64,000 nt of DNA, taken from positions 26,557,872-26,621,871 of the forward strand of contig OX419337.1 in NCBI GenBank assembly GCA_948470475.1, written 5' to 3'. Position numbers and translations under genes: made by a program. Positions 13,133 through 25,014 of the stretch are shown here, piece by piece. The notes beneath the pieces were generated by a model. That model was not told the origin of the DNA and searched no databases. It saw only the letters and a list, made by a program, of their open reading frames with translations. Each line of letters opens with the position of its first letter. The stretch's first letter is position 1. The stretch comes from Galaxea fascicularis (taxonomy: Eukaryota; Cnidaria; Anthozoa; Scleractinia; Euphylliidae).

Positions 13133-16100
13133 ATGTTGAATTCAGCACAGATGTGGCTTGTTTGCCTTTTAGCGGTGCGTGCTCATTTTCAGATGTTTTC
13201 ACCCCGACTTTCCGTTGAATCGGTTGATCGATCAGGCCGTGGGGACGAGTCAAATATTGCAGCCACGTCGAAATGTATTCTTTCAGTACTCCTTGTTGTT
13301 ACTAAAGAAGCTAACTCCATGATTGATATCAATTTTGCAGGGTTTTCTTTACTTTTCGTGTACGTTTTGCAGTGCACATAGTGTAGTGCAGCTTAACGGC
13401 CAGAACTTTGATCAGATTTTAGGTAAGAACGTTAAAACTTTATTCTATATATACTCGAACATTAATTTTCATGTTATTGTAAACCGCTTAGGGCTAAACA
13501 TGTTATGTAGGCTTGTATTTTCCGGCAATTTATTTTGCAGCTATTTACAGTGGCTCTCTTTGTTTCAACAAAAATTAACTTTTTGTATATTCTCTTATTG
13601 CAGCGGATAACAAAGTGGTATTCGTCAATTTTTATGCGGACTGGTGAGAATAAACCTTTGTTTTTAGTCTGACTGGTTGTAGTTGACAGCTTGTGTTTTG
13701 CATAACTTAATTTTAAGGACGTCGTAAAACAGTCTTCACAAGCTGGTTCCATGCTGTTTGTTTGAAAACGAAAAAAATAATAAAGGTGATCGAAACGTTT
13801 TTTAGAAAAGCTTGGTTTGTAATGGACCTTTTATAAACTGAGAAGAACTCAATCTTATGTGTGGGGCACATTGCCATTTGAATAGGCATGACATTCAAGC
13901 CTAATTTAAATCAAATTAGTTGCACAGTGTTCACCAATGATCTTAGAGTAGCCAGCCGCAAATGGAAGTAGCTAAGGGAACACGCTTCTAGCGTCTAGTC
14001 TTTACATTAAGTTATCACGATCCTTTTTGTTGCCTTTTTGCCCCTTCTGAAAGAGTCAAGATCAACACATGAACAATTTCCTGTTGTTTTTGTGTGATAA
14101 AAGTTGCTGGTGAAAATGCCAGTCACTGGTGCTTCTGGAGAACATTGCAGCAGCTAGACTTAATAGATTATGTATTGTTTAAAAATGTTGTTCCAGATAA
14201 TGTTTGAAATCAACCTGTTTGGTTTCATTCGAAAGGTTATATCAACAATCATAAATTGACAAGATATTTTGTTGACTCTAAAAATAAATGAATTGCATTG
14301 ATCAAGAAAATGCCCTGACCCCTTCCATGGAAACGTTTTTAATAACATTACACCCCCCAACCCTCTGAAATTTGCAATTCAGTTTCATGCTTGTCTTTAG
14401 AACTGGAAATCCCCACCCCACCCCTGTGAAATGTTTGTCTTTAAAAGAAGTGGAAATACTCATCCCACCCCATCCCTGTGAAGTTTCCAAGAAGTAACTA
14501 TGGAAAGGGTGCAAGGATGATTTTTTTTTCTGAAACAATACAGTTATGTAGGGGACCAAGAAAATCGAGGCAATACCCTTAACCCTTTAACCCCTGAGGG
14601 GTCTCACTTTGACGAGTACAATTGTCTGGCATTAGACAGAGTAAAATCTATAAAGTCACTCTTGGGGAGGAAAGGGTTAAGGGAGATAGTTTTTTTTAAC
14701 CCTTTAACCCCTGAGGGGTCTCCCTTTGGCGAGTAAAATTGTCTGGCGTTAGACAGAGTAAAATCTATAAAGTCACTCTTAGGGAGGAAAGGGTTAAGGG
14801 AGATAGTTTTTTAACCCATTAACCCCTGAGGGGTCTCCCTTTGATGAGTAAAATCGTCTGGCGTTAGACTGATTAAAATCTATTAAGTTACTCTTAGGGA
14901 GGAAAGGGTCAAGGGAGATAGTTTTTTAACCCTTTAACCCCTGAGGGGTCTCCCTTTGACGAGTAAAATTGTCTGGCGTTGGACAGAGTAAAATCTATAA
15001 AGTCACTCTTAGGGAGGAAAGGGTTAACATTGTCAGCAAATTCCTGTTTAGGTCACAAAACCAAGGCAGTTCAGAAACCTATAGTACAACTTGATAGTAA
15101 AATTTAATTGGACCTCCTCACTTTCTTACTGGTTTTGAAAGTACATGAAATAGGTTTTTTATTGATAGTTTTACAAAAGCGGTGGGAAAGTCACAAATTG
15201 TATGCATTCCTGCTGTTGTTGTAAACCATACTACCTTCTCAAGGAAAATAGTGGGCCATAAACTTATATAAAGTCTCCATTCGTGTTTGTCTTTTAGTTG
15301 TTGAGTCATTGCCAAACTTGAAGTGGGTGACATCTCTATATTTGCTTTCCACAGTAGCGAGTTGCCCACTATTATTGACAAATCTGCTTTCTTTATCTAG
15401 CTATATTTATAAGCATCACTTGGTGAAACATTGTTTCTATCATCATCTTATTTCTTGAGAAATGCTAAACCTGTCTTAGTGTGTGTTGTCTGTTTCAGTT
15501 CCATTCTATTTTTTTACCACTTGTTGGAAATTAACTAAAACAGGAGATAGCCCAACTACAATAAAAGGCATTTTTGAATGTTGTAACAGTTGCTCTAAAA
15601 TGACATTGTGAATATAATTATTTGATTCTCTTCGTAAATGATATTCATGCAAAACATTCAGCAAAACACTCATAAAGTACTTATTTGATTCCTCCAGGTG
15701 TCGATTTAGTCAGATGTTAGCTCCAGTTTTTGAACAGGCTTCAGATATTGTCAAAGAGGAATATCCGGTAAATGTCAAGATCCCCTTGTGTTCAACCTGT
15801 TCATTCCACCAAATGCTTGTTTGTTGTTATTATCATGCTTATGTGAGATATTCCAGCCTGATGATAGTTCCATTCCTGCAGCTTTAATTAAGCAATAGGC
15901 CACAAATTTCTATGGTTTATAGGCTGATAAACCACAGCAGATATTGGAAGAACACGAGAATAATTCGTAATTTACAAATGACGAACTGCAGGCGAGTGAT
16001 TTATGAATTCTTTGAGTGTTCTTCCAACATCTCAAGTGGTTTATCAGGCCTCTGAACCGTAGAAAATTGTGGTCTACTGTAGTTGAACAGAGATCACAAA

Positions 16101-19100
16101 ATATGTTGGTTGAGTGAAACGTTCTGCAAAACTGCCTGGCTTGAGGCATTAGGAGGACTGTATTTCTGTTTAGAGTTTGAAATTGTTTGAGGTCCAGTAT
16201 CTCTAGAGATGAGAGAATCATTTGCATATTTGGCTCAGGAAGTGTTTGGCTGGTTAACAAAACTAAGTAGAAATGGTAAAAGAACTTATTTATTGTGTTT
16301 TGTGCTTTTGTAGAGTGGGGTAGTTATGGGAAGAGTGGATTGTGAGGCAGAGCAAGAAATCGCACAAAGGTTTCACATCACCAAGTATCCGACCTTGAAG
16401 ATATGGAGGAATGCAGAAGTATGTTCTGTCATAGTATACCAAGCCTGAAATAGGAAGGTTAGGGAGGGAGGTTGCAAAGGGAAAATGGCTGAAACAGGCA
16501 AGCAGGAACACACTATTACGAAGACATAGGAGGAAAACGCAGAAACATGCTATTACGTTATTACAAAGTAATAAGAGGAAAACAGGGAAACGGTGATCCT
16601 AAAATGGGCAGCATATGTGTCATAGTTTGTTTTGAAATGGAACACACCTGATTTGCTGTCTTTGCTACAGCGGTGACCAGCTAATATTGTGTTAAAAAAG
16701 GTAGATTTGTTCATTTGATAATTGAACAATTTCTTTCTTCTGGAGGGATAACATCAAACTGTTGTCCAAGTTATCAGGTGCCTCCCCTTCCAAGCGCATC
16801 ATAGAACTGATCTGTTTAAGAGGCCTAGAGCTTGCTGAAGTCATTAATGATTCATTCATGAAGGTTGCTGATGATATTCCTCCCCTTGTTTACACCCCTC
16901 AGCCAGTAACTTGCACACCTGATGAATTTCGGCATAGACAATGCTGAATATGGAATTCCAAAGCTTAAAGTTTTATTTTAACAGATTAGGAAATTACTGT
17001 AAAAACCTGTGTATAAGCTACACCTGTATATGAGTTGCGTCCCAAACTTTGAAAAAAAAAAACTTAGAAAGTTGCAGGATTGAATGGTGCTTTGAGAGAA
17101 AAACAGACAAGATCATTTTGAGAACACCTACAATGCATTTGTCATAATCTTTCTGCTGAATTATAGCATAAGCAAAATCAAATGACTGATGCCTTGTTTT
17201 TTTTTTTTCTTAAAGAAACCATATCGCAAACTGAATTGAAGGTATATTGTTACCCTGATTTTTACTGAAGAACCCTGAATTTGTACACATTGTGGCTTTT
17301 ATACAGGCCTTTATGGTATTATTATTATTATTTTATTTTTTTATTTTTATTATTATTGAGAGTTTGCACAGTACTATTTTTAGAACTGGAGATGCATATT
17401 CCAGGTCTCTCAGGTCACAACAAGGCCTTCAGACAGAAAGTACCTTTCTCAAAATGTGTGCTGATCCCAGTACAGCAGATTTCTGGAGAATACTGATGTC
17501 ATAGTCAATGTTCCTGATTAATTTTTCATCCCAGTGCTCCGATCACAACTGATATGACTGATATGACTTCAAGACAGGCAACCCCCACATCCTTGCAACC
17601 TCAATCTTTAGCTCGGGGTAATAAGCAATCTTTTGGTCACCAGGGATTATTATTGTTACTGGTATGTCCATTCCTTATAGACTCAGGCAGGATATTCGGC
17701 CTGGCTTATAGTCCTTGGGAGCAGTTTACAACAAGTCACCACTTGTTATTATTATTATAACATTATGACTATTAAGCAGGAGTGTTGGGTAGTGTATGGT
17801 AGTATGGGTGCTAAGAAGGTTTTGAAGTTAAAGTTTTGTTAACTGTCTTGCTTTCATGTGTAGATCACAAGAAAAGAGTACAGAGGTCAGCGATCTGTTG
17901 ATGCTTTTTCACATTATATTAGAGAACAAATGAAGAGTAAAATCCAGGAATTCCATGCCCTTAGTGATTTACATGTTGATGTGAGTTTACGTTTATAATG
18001 TTGTGATTGTTGTGTACTCAAGATCTAATTAACATTAGAAACATTCTTTACAATTGACAGCTTGGGCTCATATTGTCAAAGTGTGTAGAATTTGATGTTA
18101 TGTTTCAGTTTTGCCTAGGTTTGGCCCATTCTTTGCATGTGATCTCCACTTAACTGGTATTCACAAAACCCGTTCTCCCAGCTGCTTTCAGGATAAGGTG
18201 TATTGTTTTTGTGTTGTTGTCTTAATACACACAATGTAGTTTTCCTCTGGCCCCCGTTATTCAAAGAGGAAATAGCTTAACCCACAGATAATCCACTATC
18301 CTGCAGATAAAATGTTCTGCAACAACCACCATCCACTAGATGCTTATCCATTAGATCACATTACTGTCTGTTCTTTGAACAATTAAGTGAGGTCCTGGGT
18401 GGTAAGCTGCATTAATCAAATAAACAAAGAACATAACCAATGGAAAATGTACTTGCATATTGCTTGATATCAGAGGTAAACTGATTTCTTGTTTTCTTTT
18501 ATTCTTTGTTTTTTATAGTCTTCAAAAAGGAGTATTATAGGATACTTGGAAAGTAAAGACAGCAACAGTTTCAGGGCCTTTGAGAAGGTTTGTGATGAAC
18601 AGTACTGTTTTGGAACTCAGTAAGTCACCCAGTCAAATTAAACTTGTATTAACCCCCAGAAGTGATGAGGCTCTATGGTAATATCTACTTATGATTTCAC
18701 TGCTTGATCAAACAAGGAGAACATGAGAATACAAGGGGCAATTCCAGAAAATATCCATACCCAACCACGGACGGCTTCCATGTTTTAACCCCCCCTTGCC
18801 TTCGGAAATTCCAGAATGCGTTACCCCCCCATGCCCTCAGAATTCCATAATCGTGAACCCCCCCTACCCTTCGGAATTTCCGGGGTTTTTTGGGAGGTAC
18901 ATTTTCGACTTGGCAACGTTTATATGAACAAACGAACATGAATTTATGCCTCCCAAAGGCTGTTATCTAGCGGCGCCAGGCGACAAGCTTTACTCTTCAG
19001 CGACAAGAATAACCTACCGCGTGTGGCCAGGCTGTGCAACCTTTTTTTTTAAGTCTAAATTTGGCTATAAAATAACACCACTTACGGTAATTTTCATCCT

Positions 19101-21562
19101 CTTTGTTTTCTTGTGTTGTTCTGACGTTTACAAAGCAAAATAGCTAAAAAGACTGTTAAAATCTTTCGGCGGTTGAAAAGGTTAAAAATATCGTCGAGCC
19201 TTCGATCTTTCATCGTTGGGACCCTTCATATGTCATGTAGTGCACGAAAAGTCTTAATTTGGCTTTGTTTTCTTATGTTGTTTTGACGTTCACAAAGCAA
19301 AATAGCTCGAAAGACTGTTTAAAAAATCTTTTGGTCGATTGCCGTCCGGCAGTCCGATAAGAATGTAAAATTATCTGACAGGCGTTCCTTGGAAGCGAGG
19401 GACACGTGCGAGTTTTTTTGCCGTTTATCGGGCGGGAGACGGGAGTATCAAGAAATTGCACGCGGTAAATAAGGTACATTTTCAGACTTTATTCACTTGA
19501 CAAGAAAATTCATCAAGGTAAATGTGAAACCCACGTTTTACTGTTCACTTCTACGTGTCTGATCAATCGATGCTTGTCTTCTGCTTCCGCGATCATACGT
19601 TCGTGGTTTATTTACGAACTGCAAAAGTCGACAACAATAGTGTTTGCAAGGAACTCACTCTACTCTTTCTACTCTAGAAATCCCACCCGTGAAACCCCCC
19701 CCCCCCCATGCCTTCGGATATTTTCCAATTGTAAATGCCCCCCCATTCCTTCAGAATTCCAGTTCAAAGAACCCCCCCTCCCCTTCGGAAATCCTAAAAG
19801 CCGTCCGTGGTATAGGTATGGATATTTTCTGGAATCGCCCAAGATCAAAGCCACTGAACTCAGAAAAGAAATTTTAAACCATTCATGGGTACATGTACAC
19901 TGTATAGGGTTTGATTTCTTTGAACTGGAAATGTTACTGAAAGACCCAGAAAGAGAATTGTGACAATTGAGATGAAGTCTCTATGGAGTTAAATTTTAAA
20001 ATTGTAACTGCCCTCCTCAAAACAAATAGCCCTTTTGTATGTTTTCCAAAAGCCAGTTCCTCTTCTGTATGTTATTCATCATTCTTTTTGATAATTTTTT
20101 TCCCCAGGTTGCTGATGAGTTCAGGGATGATTGTAGTTTCCATGTTGGAGTTGGGTAAATATAGTTTTACTTTAATTTGTGATGATTTCTGGATGGTCTC
20201 ATTTCTTATTGCTTTTCAAATTTTAATATGTGGATATTCAAATAGCAACTTTCTATTTTAGTGATGCATCGAGCAAAGAAAGAATAACTGGAGAAAACAT
20301 TATCTATAGACCCCAAAATGTGAGTTAATTTCTAACCATTAATTATTGTTAGTATTAATTTTTCAGAAAAGTTTTTTTTTTACATGAAGTTTAGATTTAG
20401 TAGTGAAGAGAGGATCACATGGAGCTCTTGACCTGTGGAAGGCTGGTTTTTTCAATGAATTCTTATTGATATTTACATGTATTACAGAACTGTACTTTTC
20501 CCATGATATTCTCAAATTCTTGGTCAGGATCATTTAGTCTTGATAATGGCATCCTGAAAATGCCTAAACATTGAGTTTTCACTTTTCTAAATGAATTCAT
20601 TCATAATTCATTGGGATGAAACAAATTTAGGTGATCCCAGTCAACACAAAATTTGGTGACCAATGCCATGAGTTTCTCCTAGACATAATTATAATGGTTT
20701 GAGAAACTATATCAAGCACTCAACAGTCTGTTTCATCAGATATCTAAACAGGGGTTTCATTCAGTTTTGAAAAAGCTGTCTGAGCTAACCCAAGTAGGTG
20801 GTGACCTGATGAATTCATTTTAATCATTTGAGTGAAAATCTCGACGAAGTAGGCACAGAGCAGGCAACATTTTTTGCTGGTTGCTGGCTTGTAATGAAAC
20901 CCCTCAAAGCTTCCTGAAAAAACTTGGCTTCACACCACATTTTGAAACGACTTCTCAAAGTTTGACATCTTATGAAACAGTCTTCCTTGTGTTTGATATG
21001 TAATGGACAAATGTTCACTTAGCATAGTTTTCAACTAGCCTGCTTTCCTTTATGGGACCCTTATGTTCTTCTCTGTAGAAAGGCCCAGAAGCGGACATGA
21101 TTTACATGGGGGATCTCGGAAACTATGACCTTACGAAGAGATGGGTGTCAGACAAGTGCATTCCACTTGTGAGGGAGATCACGTTTGAAAACGCTGAGGA
21201 GCTTACAGAGGAAGGTCTTCCCTTTCTCCTCCTTTTTTATCACCCTGATGATACTGCCAGTATCGAGACGTACAAAACAGAAGTTGCTAGACAACTTATC
21301 AGTGAAAAGGGTAAGTAGAATGTAACCCTTCAACTGATGAGGTGGGTGATTAACGTATAACTTCTCCTCACAATATTTCAATACCTTATAAAGCAAACAG
21401 GTGATACGAATTGACAAATTTATCAGTTGGAGGGTGTTATCTTAACACAACACCAAATTCTCTCAAGTACTGTTTACAAGGAAATCTATGGGTAGGGTCT
21501 GTCACTTAGAGATAATTATTGGTTGCTTTGTGTCCATAACTGTGTTTCTAACAAGTGCAAGT

Positions 21563-21593
<31 letters not shown>

Positions 21594-21628
21594 TTAAGCA
21601 ACTGGAAAGAAGAAGCCTGAAAAAATCA

Positions 21629-21662
<34 letters not shown>

Positions 21663-21812
21663 GATACCGGTGCGATGCTCTACCAACTGAGCTATGAAGC
21701 CACACATTGGGAGCGAGGTCAATTGTTGAGTTCATATTTTCCCGCACAGTGAAGTGATGTGAAGTATATATATGAAATAATTCATATTTGTACTGCGGTT
21801 GTAGATGCAAGT

Positions 21813-21843
<31 letters not shown>

Positions 21844-21878
21844 TTAAGCAACTGGAAAGAAGAAGCCTGAAAAAATCA

Positions 21879-21912
<34 letters not shown>

Positions 21913-22006
21913 GATACCGGTGCGATGCTCTACCAACTGAGCTATGAAGCCACACATTGGGAGCGAGGTCAATTGTTGAGTTCATATTTTCCCGCACAGT
22001 GCTTAA

Positions 22007-22037
<31 letters not shown>

Positions 22038-22187
22038 ACTTGCATCTACAACCGCAGTACAAATATGAATTATTTCATATATATACTTCACATCACTTCA
22101 CTGTGCGGGAAAATATGAACTCAACAATTGACCTCGCTCCCAATGTGTGGCTTCATAGCTCAGTTGGTAGAGCATCGCACCGGTATC

Positions 22188-22221
<34 letters not shown>

Positions 22222-22256
22222 TGATTTTTTCAGGCTTCTTCTTTCCAGTTGCTTAA

Positions 22257-22287
<31 letters not shown>

Positions 22288-22436
22288 ACTTGCATCTACA
22301 ACCGCAGTACAAATATGAATTATTTCAATATATACTTCACATCACTTCACTGTGCGGGAAAATATGAACTCAACAATTGACCTCGCTCCCAATGTGTGGC
22401 TTCATAGCTCAGTTGGTAGAGCATCGCACCGGTATC

Positions 22437-22470
<34 letters not shown>

Positions 22471-22505
22471 TGATTTTTTCAGGCTTCTTCTTTCCAGTTG
22501 CTTAA

Positions 22506-22536
<31 letters not shown>

Positions 22537-22686
22537 ACTTGCATCTACAACCGCAGTACAAATATGAATTATTTCATATATATACTTCACATCACTTCAC
22601 TGTGCGGGAAAATATGAACTCAACAATTGACCTCGCTCCCAATGTGTGGCTTCATAGCTCAGTTGGTAGAGCATCGCACCGGTATC

Positions 22687-22720
<34 letters not shown>

Positions 22721-22755
22721 TGATTTTTTCAGGCTTCTTCTTTCCAGTTGCTTAA

Positions 22756-22786
<31 letters not shown>

Positions 22787-25014
22787 ACTTGCATCTACAA
22801 CCGCAGTACAAATATGAATTATTTCATATATATACTTCACATGTGTTTCTAACATTAATTTTTTTGTAGGAAGTGTCAATTTTCTCATTGCTGATGGCCT
22901 GAAGTTTTCTCATCCTCTTCATCATTTGGGCAAAGGACCTGAGGTAAGTAACTAGAGTTGATTTCTCCATCTCTAGTCTGAGGGCTGTCTGGTTAAGGGA
23001 AGTTTTGAGTCAAGAGAAGGCAACAAAATGCCATTACTCTCATATTAATCAAGTATTTAATGTATTTTAGGATCTGCCAATAATTGCCATTGACAGCTTC
23101 AAACACATGTATCTATTCTCCAAGTTTGAAGATATCAAGTAAGTGTTTTCGGAAATCAGTGCAGTTTTACGCAATGAACTTCATTTGTTGTCCAGGGCTC
23201 AAAATAATTTGTGGACAGTTGCCCTATAGTTTTGTACTGTAAACTTCTTGCGTAGGTATTCCAAAAACACAGTTTTGTTTTGGGAGGTGGGGGGGGAGGG
23301 GGGGCTTTCCATTACCTTATGCTCTCCAATCCTCATCACGATAAACAGGGTGCTATTAATACCACAGCTTAAAGACCCATGACGGACCAATATGCTTTGC
23401 GCGCGTCTATTATTGTTTTGACAAACACAAGGAGGTGCCATTGTGTGATGTGGTCGCCGAAGTTTGAATATTTCGCATGCTTGTCGGTTGATCAGAGCAC
23501 AATATGAGTTCATCACTGTCTTTATTGGAAAACTCTCTGGAGGAGAGAAATTTAGGCGAAAGATGGCTCAATAGTAATGGATAACGAGAAGGAGAAAGAC
23601 GAAGCCGTCGAGATTGAAGAGGTTTGAGAAAAATTTTCGGTAACTCCAAATGTTCCCTGCCTTCCATCTCATTCACACGGGCTGTTAAAATGAACAAAGC
23701 TGTGATACATAAGCATTGTAACAAAGCTATAAGAAATAAACAAACCATCGAATTCTAGCAAGGTCCTAAACTTAATGCTCTGTGGTCTGTTTGATGCAGT
23801 AGATACTCAGCAAAGGCAGTTCGTTGCTTCCGAGAATCCAAGAGTAATTTTCCTCTCATGCCATAGTTCAAACACAGATGATCGTACCATGATATAATGG
23901 GCACAACCAGATAAACGTGGCCTCCACTTACGGGAAGGTACGGCCATCAAAATGCCAAACGATCAGAGCTTTCTAGGAGTTCATCATATTCACTCTACCG
24001 ATATTGCAATTCCAAAAAAATCATCAAAATCAACACACAAGTGAAAAAGAGAAATCCTTTGGGCAACAAAACGTAAAATCAAGCTCCATAAACACTGGAT
24101 GGAAGCAGATTGCTGTGAATTCAACGGTCTTCACTTGACTTTTCGACTCACAAAAAATATGGCGACTTGACTTAACGCGCGCAAAGCATATTGGTCCGTC
24201 ATGGGTCTTTAACAAAAACTTCAGTCACCATGATTATGTGCTCAGAGACTGTGGTTGATGTGCTGTCTGTGACAGGTATCTGCGCATGTTATTTTACTAT
24301 TTGTTCTCTGCCACAGGACACCAGGAAAGCTACAGAAGTTTGTTGCTGATTTGCATTCTGGAAAGCTTCATAGAGAGTTCCATCATGGGCCAGACCCTGT
24401 AGAACAAGTGGTGAGAATCACTTTGAAACTGTCACTCCCATCCACTATGAAACAGCAAGAGAGTCACCTAAAACAATGAAACATTGTTTCCTAAGTGAAA
24501 GCCTGAGCATTAATTTCCTTTGTTGCTTTGAATTCATCAGTATCCTTCTTGATGCAGTTTGGCCCTTTATCTCAGTTATATGCATGACTTTTCTCAGGAG
24601 TAAATCCAGGGGAAATGAACAAACCTTAAAGCCCTTTATTGGCTAATGGTGGCCTTAAGATGATTTCTCAGCACAATATCATGATAAAGGTCATGAGAAA
24701 ACTAGAAGTGATCACAAAAATATAGAATAAACAAATTCTCCCAGCAGCCACCATGACAAATACATAGAGTACAGTGAGGAGAATGTGCATGTTGATAATT
24801 TATTTTTACTTTTAAGCCGGAGACTCAGACCCCTGAGGATACAGGTACAACTGGAACAGAAACAGAGCAAGCTGGTACAGAAACTCAAGTGGAAACAGAC
24901 AAAAGGTCTGGAAGTGGATCAGGCAAAAAAGAACAGACATCACCGCCAGAGACTGTGTTCAAAAAGCTTGCACCCAGCTACAATAGATACACTTTGCTCA
25001 GAGATGAATTGTAA
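13133..25014 (+). CDS. ERP44: ERP44, endoplasmic reticulum resident protein 44 (complete, 14 exons)
   Basis: ERp44 is a PDI-family chaperone that retrieves partly assembled secretory proteins and ER oxidoreductases from the cis-Golgi to the ER by mixed disulfides. Exons: 13133-13174, 13341-13422, 13604-13643, 15698-15767, 16314-16418, 17864-17980, 18519-18587, 20108-20154, 20262-20319, 21079-21310, 22870-22943, 23071-23138, 24317-24410, 24817-25014. They sum to 431 aa; human ERp44 is 406. Exons 1-2 encode a signal peptide. A thioredoxin fold follows with NFYADWCRFSQML; the lone active-site Cys is C56 in CRFS, the ERp44 hallmark. The b/b' domains include VREITFENAEELTEEGLPF. HSGKLHREFHHGPDP (348-362) keeps the histidine cluster used for Zn and pH control. 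The tail is Thr/Glu-rich and ends RDEL. Start chosen because it gives a good signal peptide; an upstream in-frame ATG at 13022 exists. Exon 7 has a second donor (see findings). It faces STX17 tail to tail. Confidence 0.94.
14281..14500. repeat. C-rich repeat fragment related to the 18.7-kb element
   Basis: Blocks of CCCCCCAACCCT, TGAAATTTGCAATTC and CCCCACCCCACCCC resemble the repeated C-run/GGAATTCC pattern of the element at 18736-19840. It lies in ERP44 intron 3. The boundaries are not clear. Confidence 0.4.
14581..15027. repeat. tandem array, four units of about 115-117 bp
   Basis: Units begin at 14581, 14698, 14813 and 14928. Each starts AACCCTTTAACCCCTGAGGG, contains GTCTGGCGTTAGACAGAGTA and ends GGAGGAAAGGGTTAA, so each monomer has complementary ends and a small internal palindrome. 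Units are about 95% alike by eye. The array is in ERP44 intron 3. Confidence 0.85.
17320..17360. repeat. (ATT)n microsatellite
   Basis: TTATTATTATTATTTTATTT-type simple sequence within ERP44 intron 5. Confidence 0.8.
18736..19840. mobile_element. 1.1-kb foldback element in ERP44 intron 7
   Basis: The left terminus GGGCAATTCCAGAAAATATC continues to ACGGACGGCT. The right terminus is its complement, AGCCGTCCGTGG through GGATATTTTCTGGAATCGCCC, giving arms of about 40 bp. Sub-terminal regions on both sides carry C-runs alternating with CTTCGGAAATTCC. Short open frames inside show no transposase. A non-autonomous DNA element is the likeliest explanation. Confidence 0.7.
21630..21701 (-). tRNA. tRNA-like gene 1, apparent anticodon GGU (Thr), non-standard loop
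   Basis: 72 nt fold into a full cloverleaf: acceptor stem GGCTTCA/TGAAGCC, D stem GCTC/GAGC, T stem ACGGG/CCCGT. The A box TAGCTCAGTTGG and B box GGTTCGAATCC are intact. By standard numbering, positions 34-36 are GGT. Position 33 is C instead of the near-universal U, and pair 31-39 is an A x C mismatch. A T6 terminator inside a CCTGA..TCAGG hairpin follows. It may be a tRNA pseudogene or tRNA-derived repeat. Confidence 0.65.
21880..21951 (-). tRNA. tRNA-like gene 2 (same sequence as copy 1)
   Basis: The 72-nt body matches the neighbouring copy, with the same boxes, C33 and GGT triplet. It is the last minus-orientation unit before the head-to-head junction. Its upstream flank is cut short there, at GCACAGTG near 22001. 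Confidence 0.65.
22149..22220 (+). tRNA. tRNA-like gene 3
   Basis: First plus-orientation copy after the junction. The cloverleaf and A/B boxes are intact, and CCCTGATTTTTTCAGG follows directly, a plausible Pol III terminator. Confidence 0.65.
22398..22469 (+). tRNA. tRNA-like gene 4
   Basis: The tRNA body is the same. Its 5' flank differs by a small change in the TATA-like tract (TTTCAATATATAC against TTTCATATATATAC in the others), the one clear variant among the units. Confidence 0.65.
22648..22719 (+). tRNA. tRNA-like gene 5
   Basis: Last copy. It is followed by one more partial flank that stops at ACTTCACA, where the right-hand 13-bp direct repeat begins. Confidence 0.65.
23369..24212. 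mobile_element. TTAA-bounded element, 844 bp, in ERP44 intron 12
   Basis: The ends are TTAAAGACCCATGACGGACC and its complement, in arms of about 38 bp running through CAATATGCTTTGCGCGCG. TTAA at each end points to piggyBac-type insertion. The interior has short open frames on the minus strand without a recognisable transposase. Confidence 0.7.

Larger units (their letters stand above)
21541..22854. mobile_element. inserted array of five tRNA-like units with 13-bp flanking direct repeat
   Basis: TGTGTTTCTAACA occurs at 21541-21553 and again at 22842-22854, immediately flanking about 1.29 kb of tRNA-like repeat units in ERP44 intron 10. The units are about 250 bp long and nearly identical. Two are in minus orientation, then three in plus, meeting head to head near 22002. 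Each carries a 72-nt cloverleaf, a flanking AT-rich sequence and an oligo-T hairpin. The flanking repeat looks like a target-site duplication, so the whole array probably inserted as one piece. Confidence 0.7.

Noticed and set aside
19574..19963. 129-aa plus-strand ORF with proline-rich middle
   Set aside because: Runs through the C-run end of the foldback element; the prolines come from poly-C.
22025..22715. Repeated 63-aa ORFs at 22025-22216 and 22524-22715, with a minus-strand twin at 21634-21825
   Set aside because: They are translations through the tRNA-like units; the C-terminal half is read from the tRNA itself. They are not protein genes.
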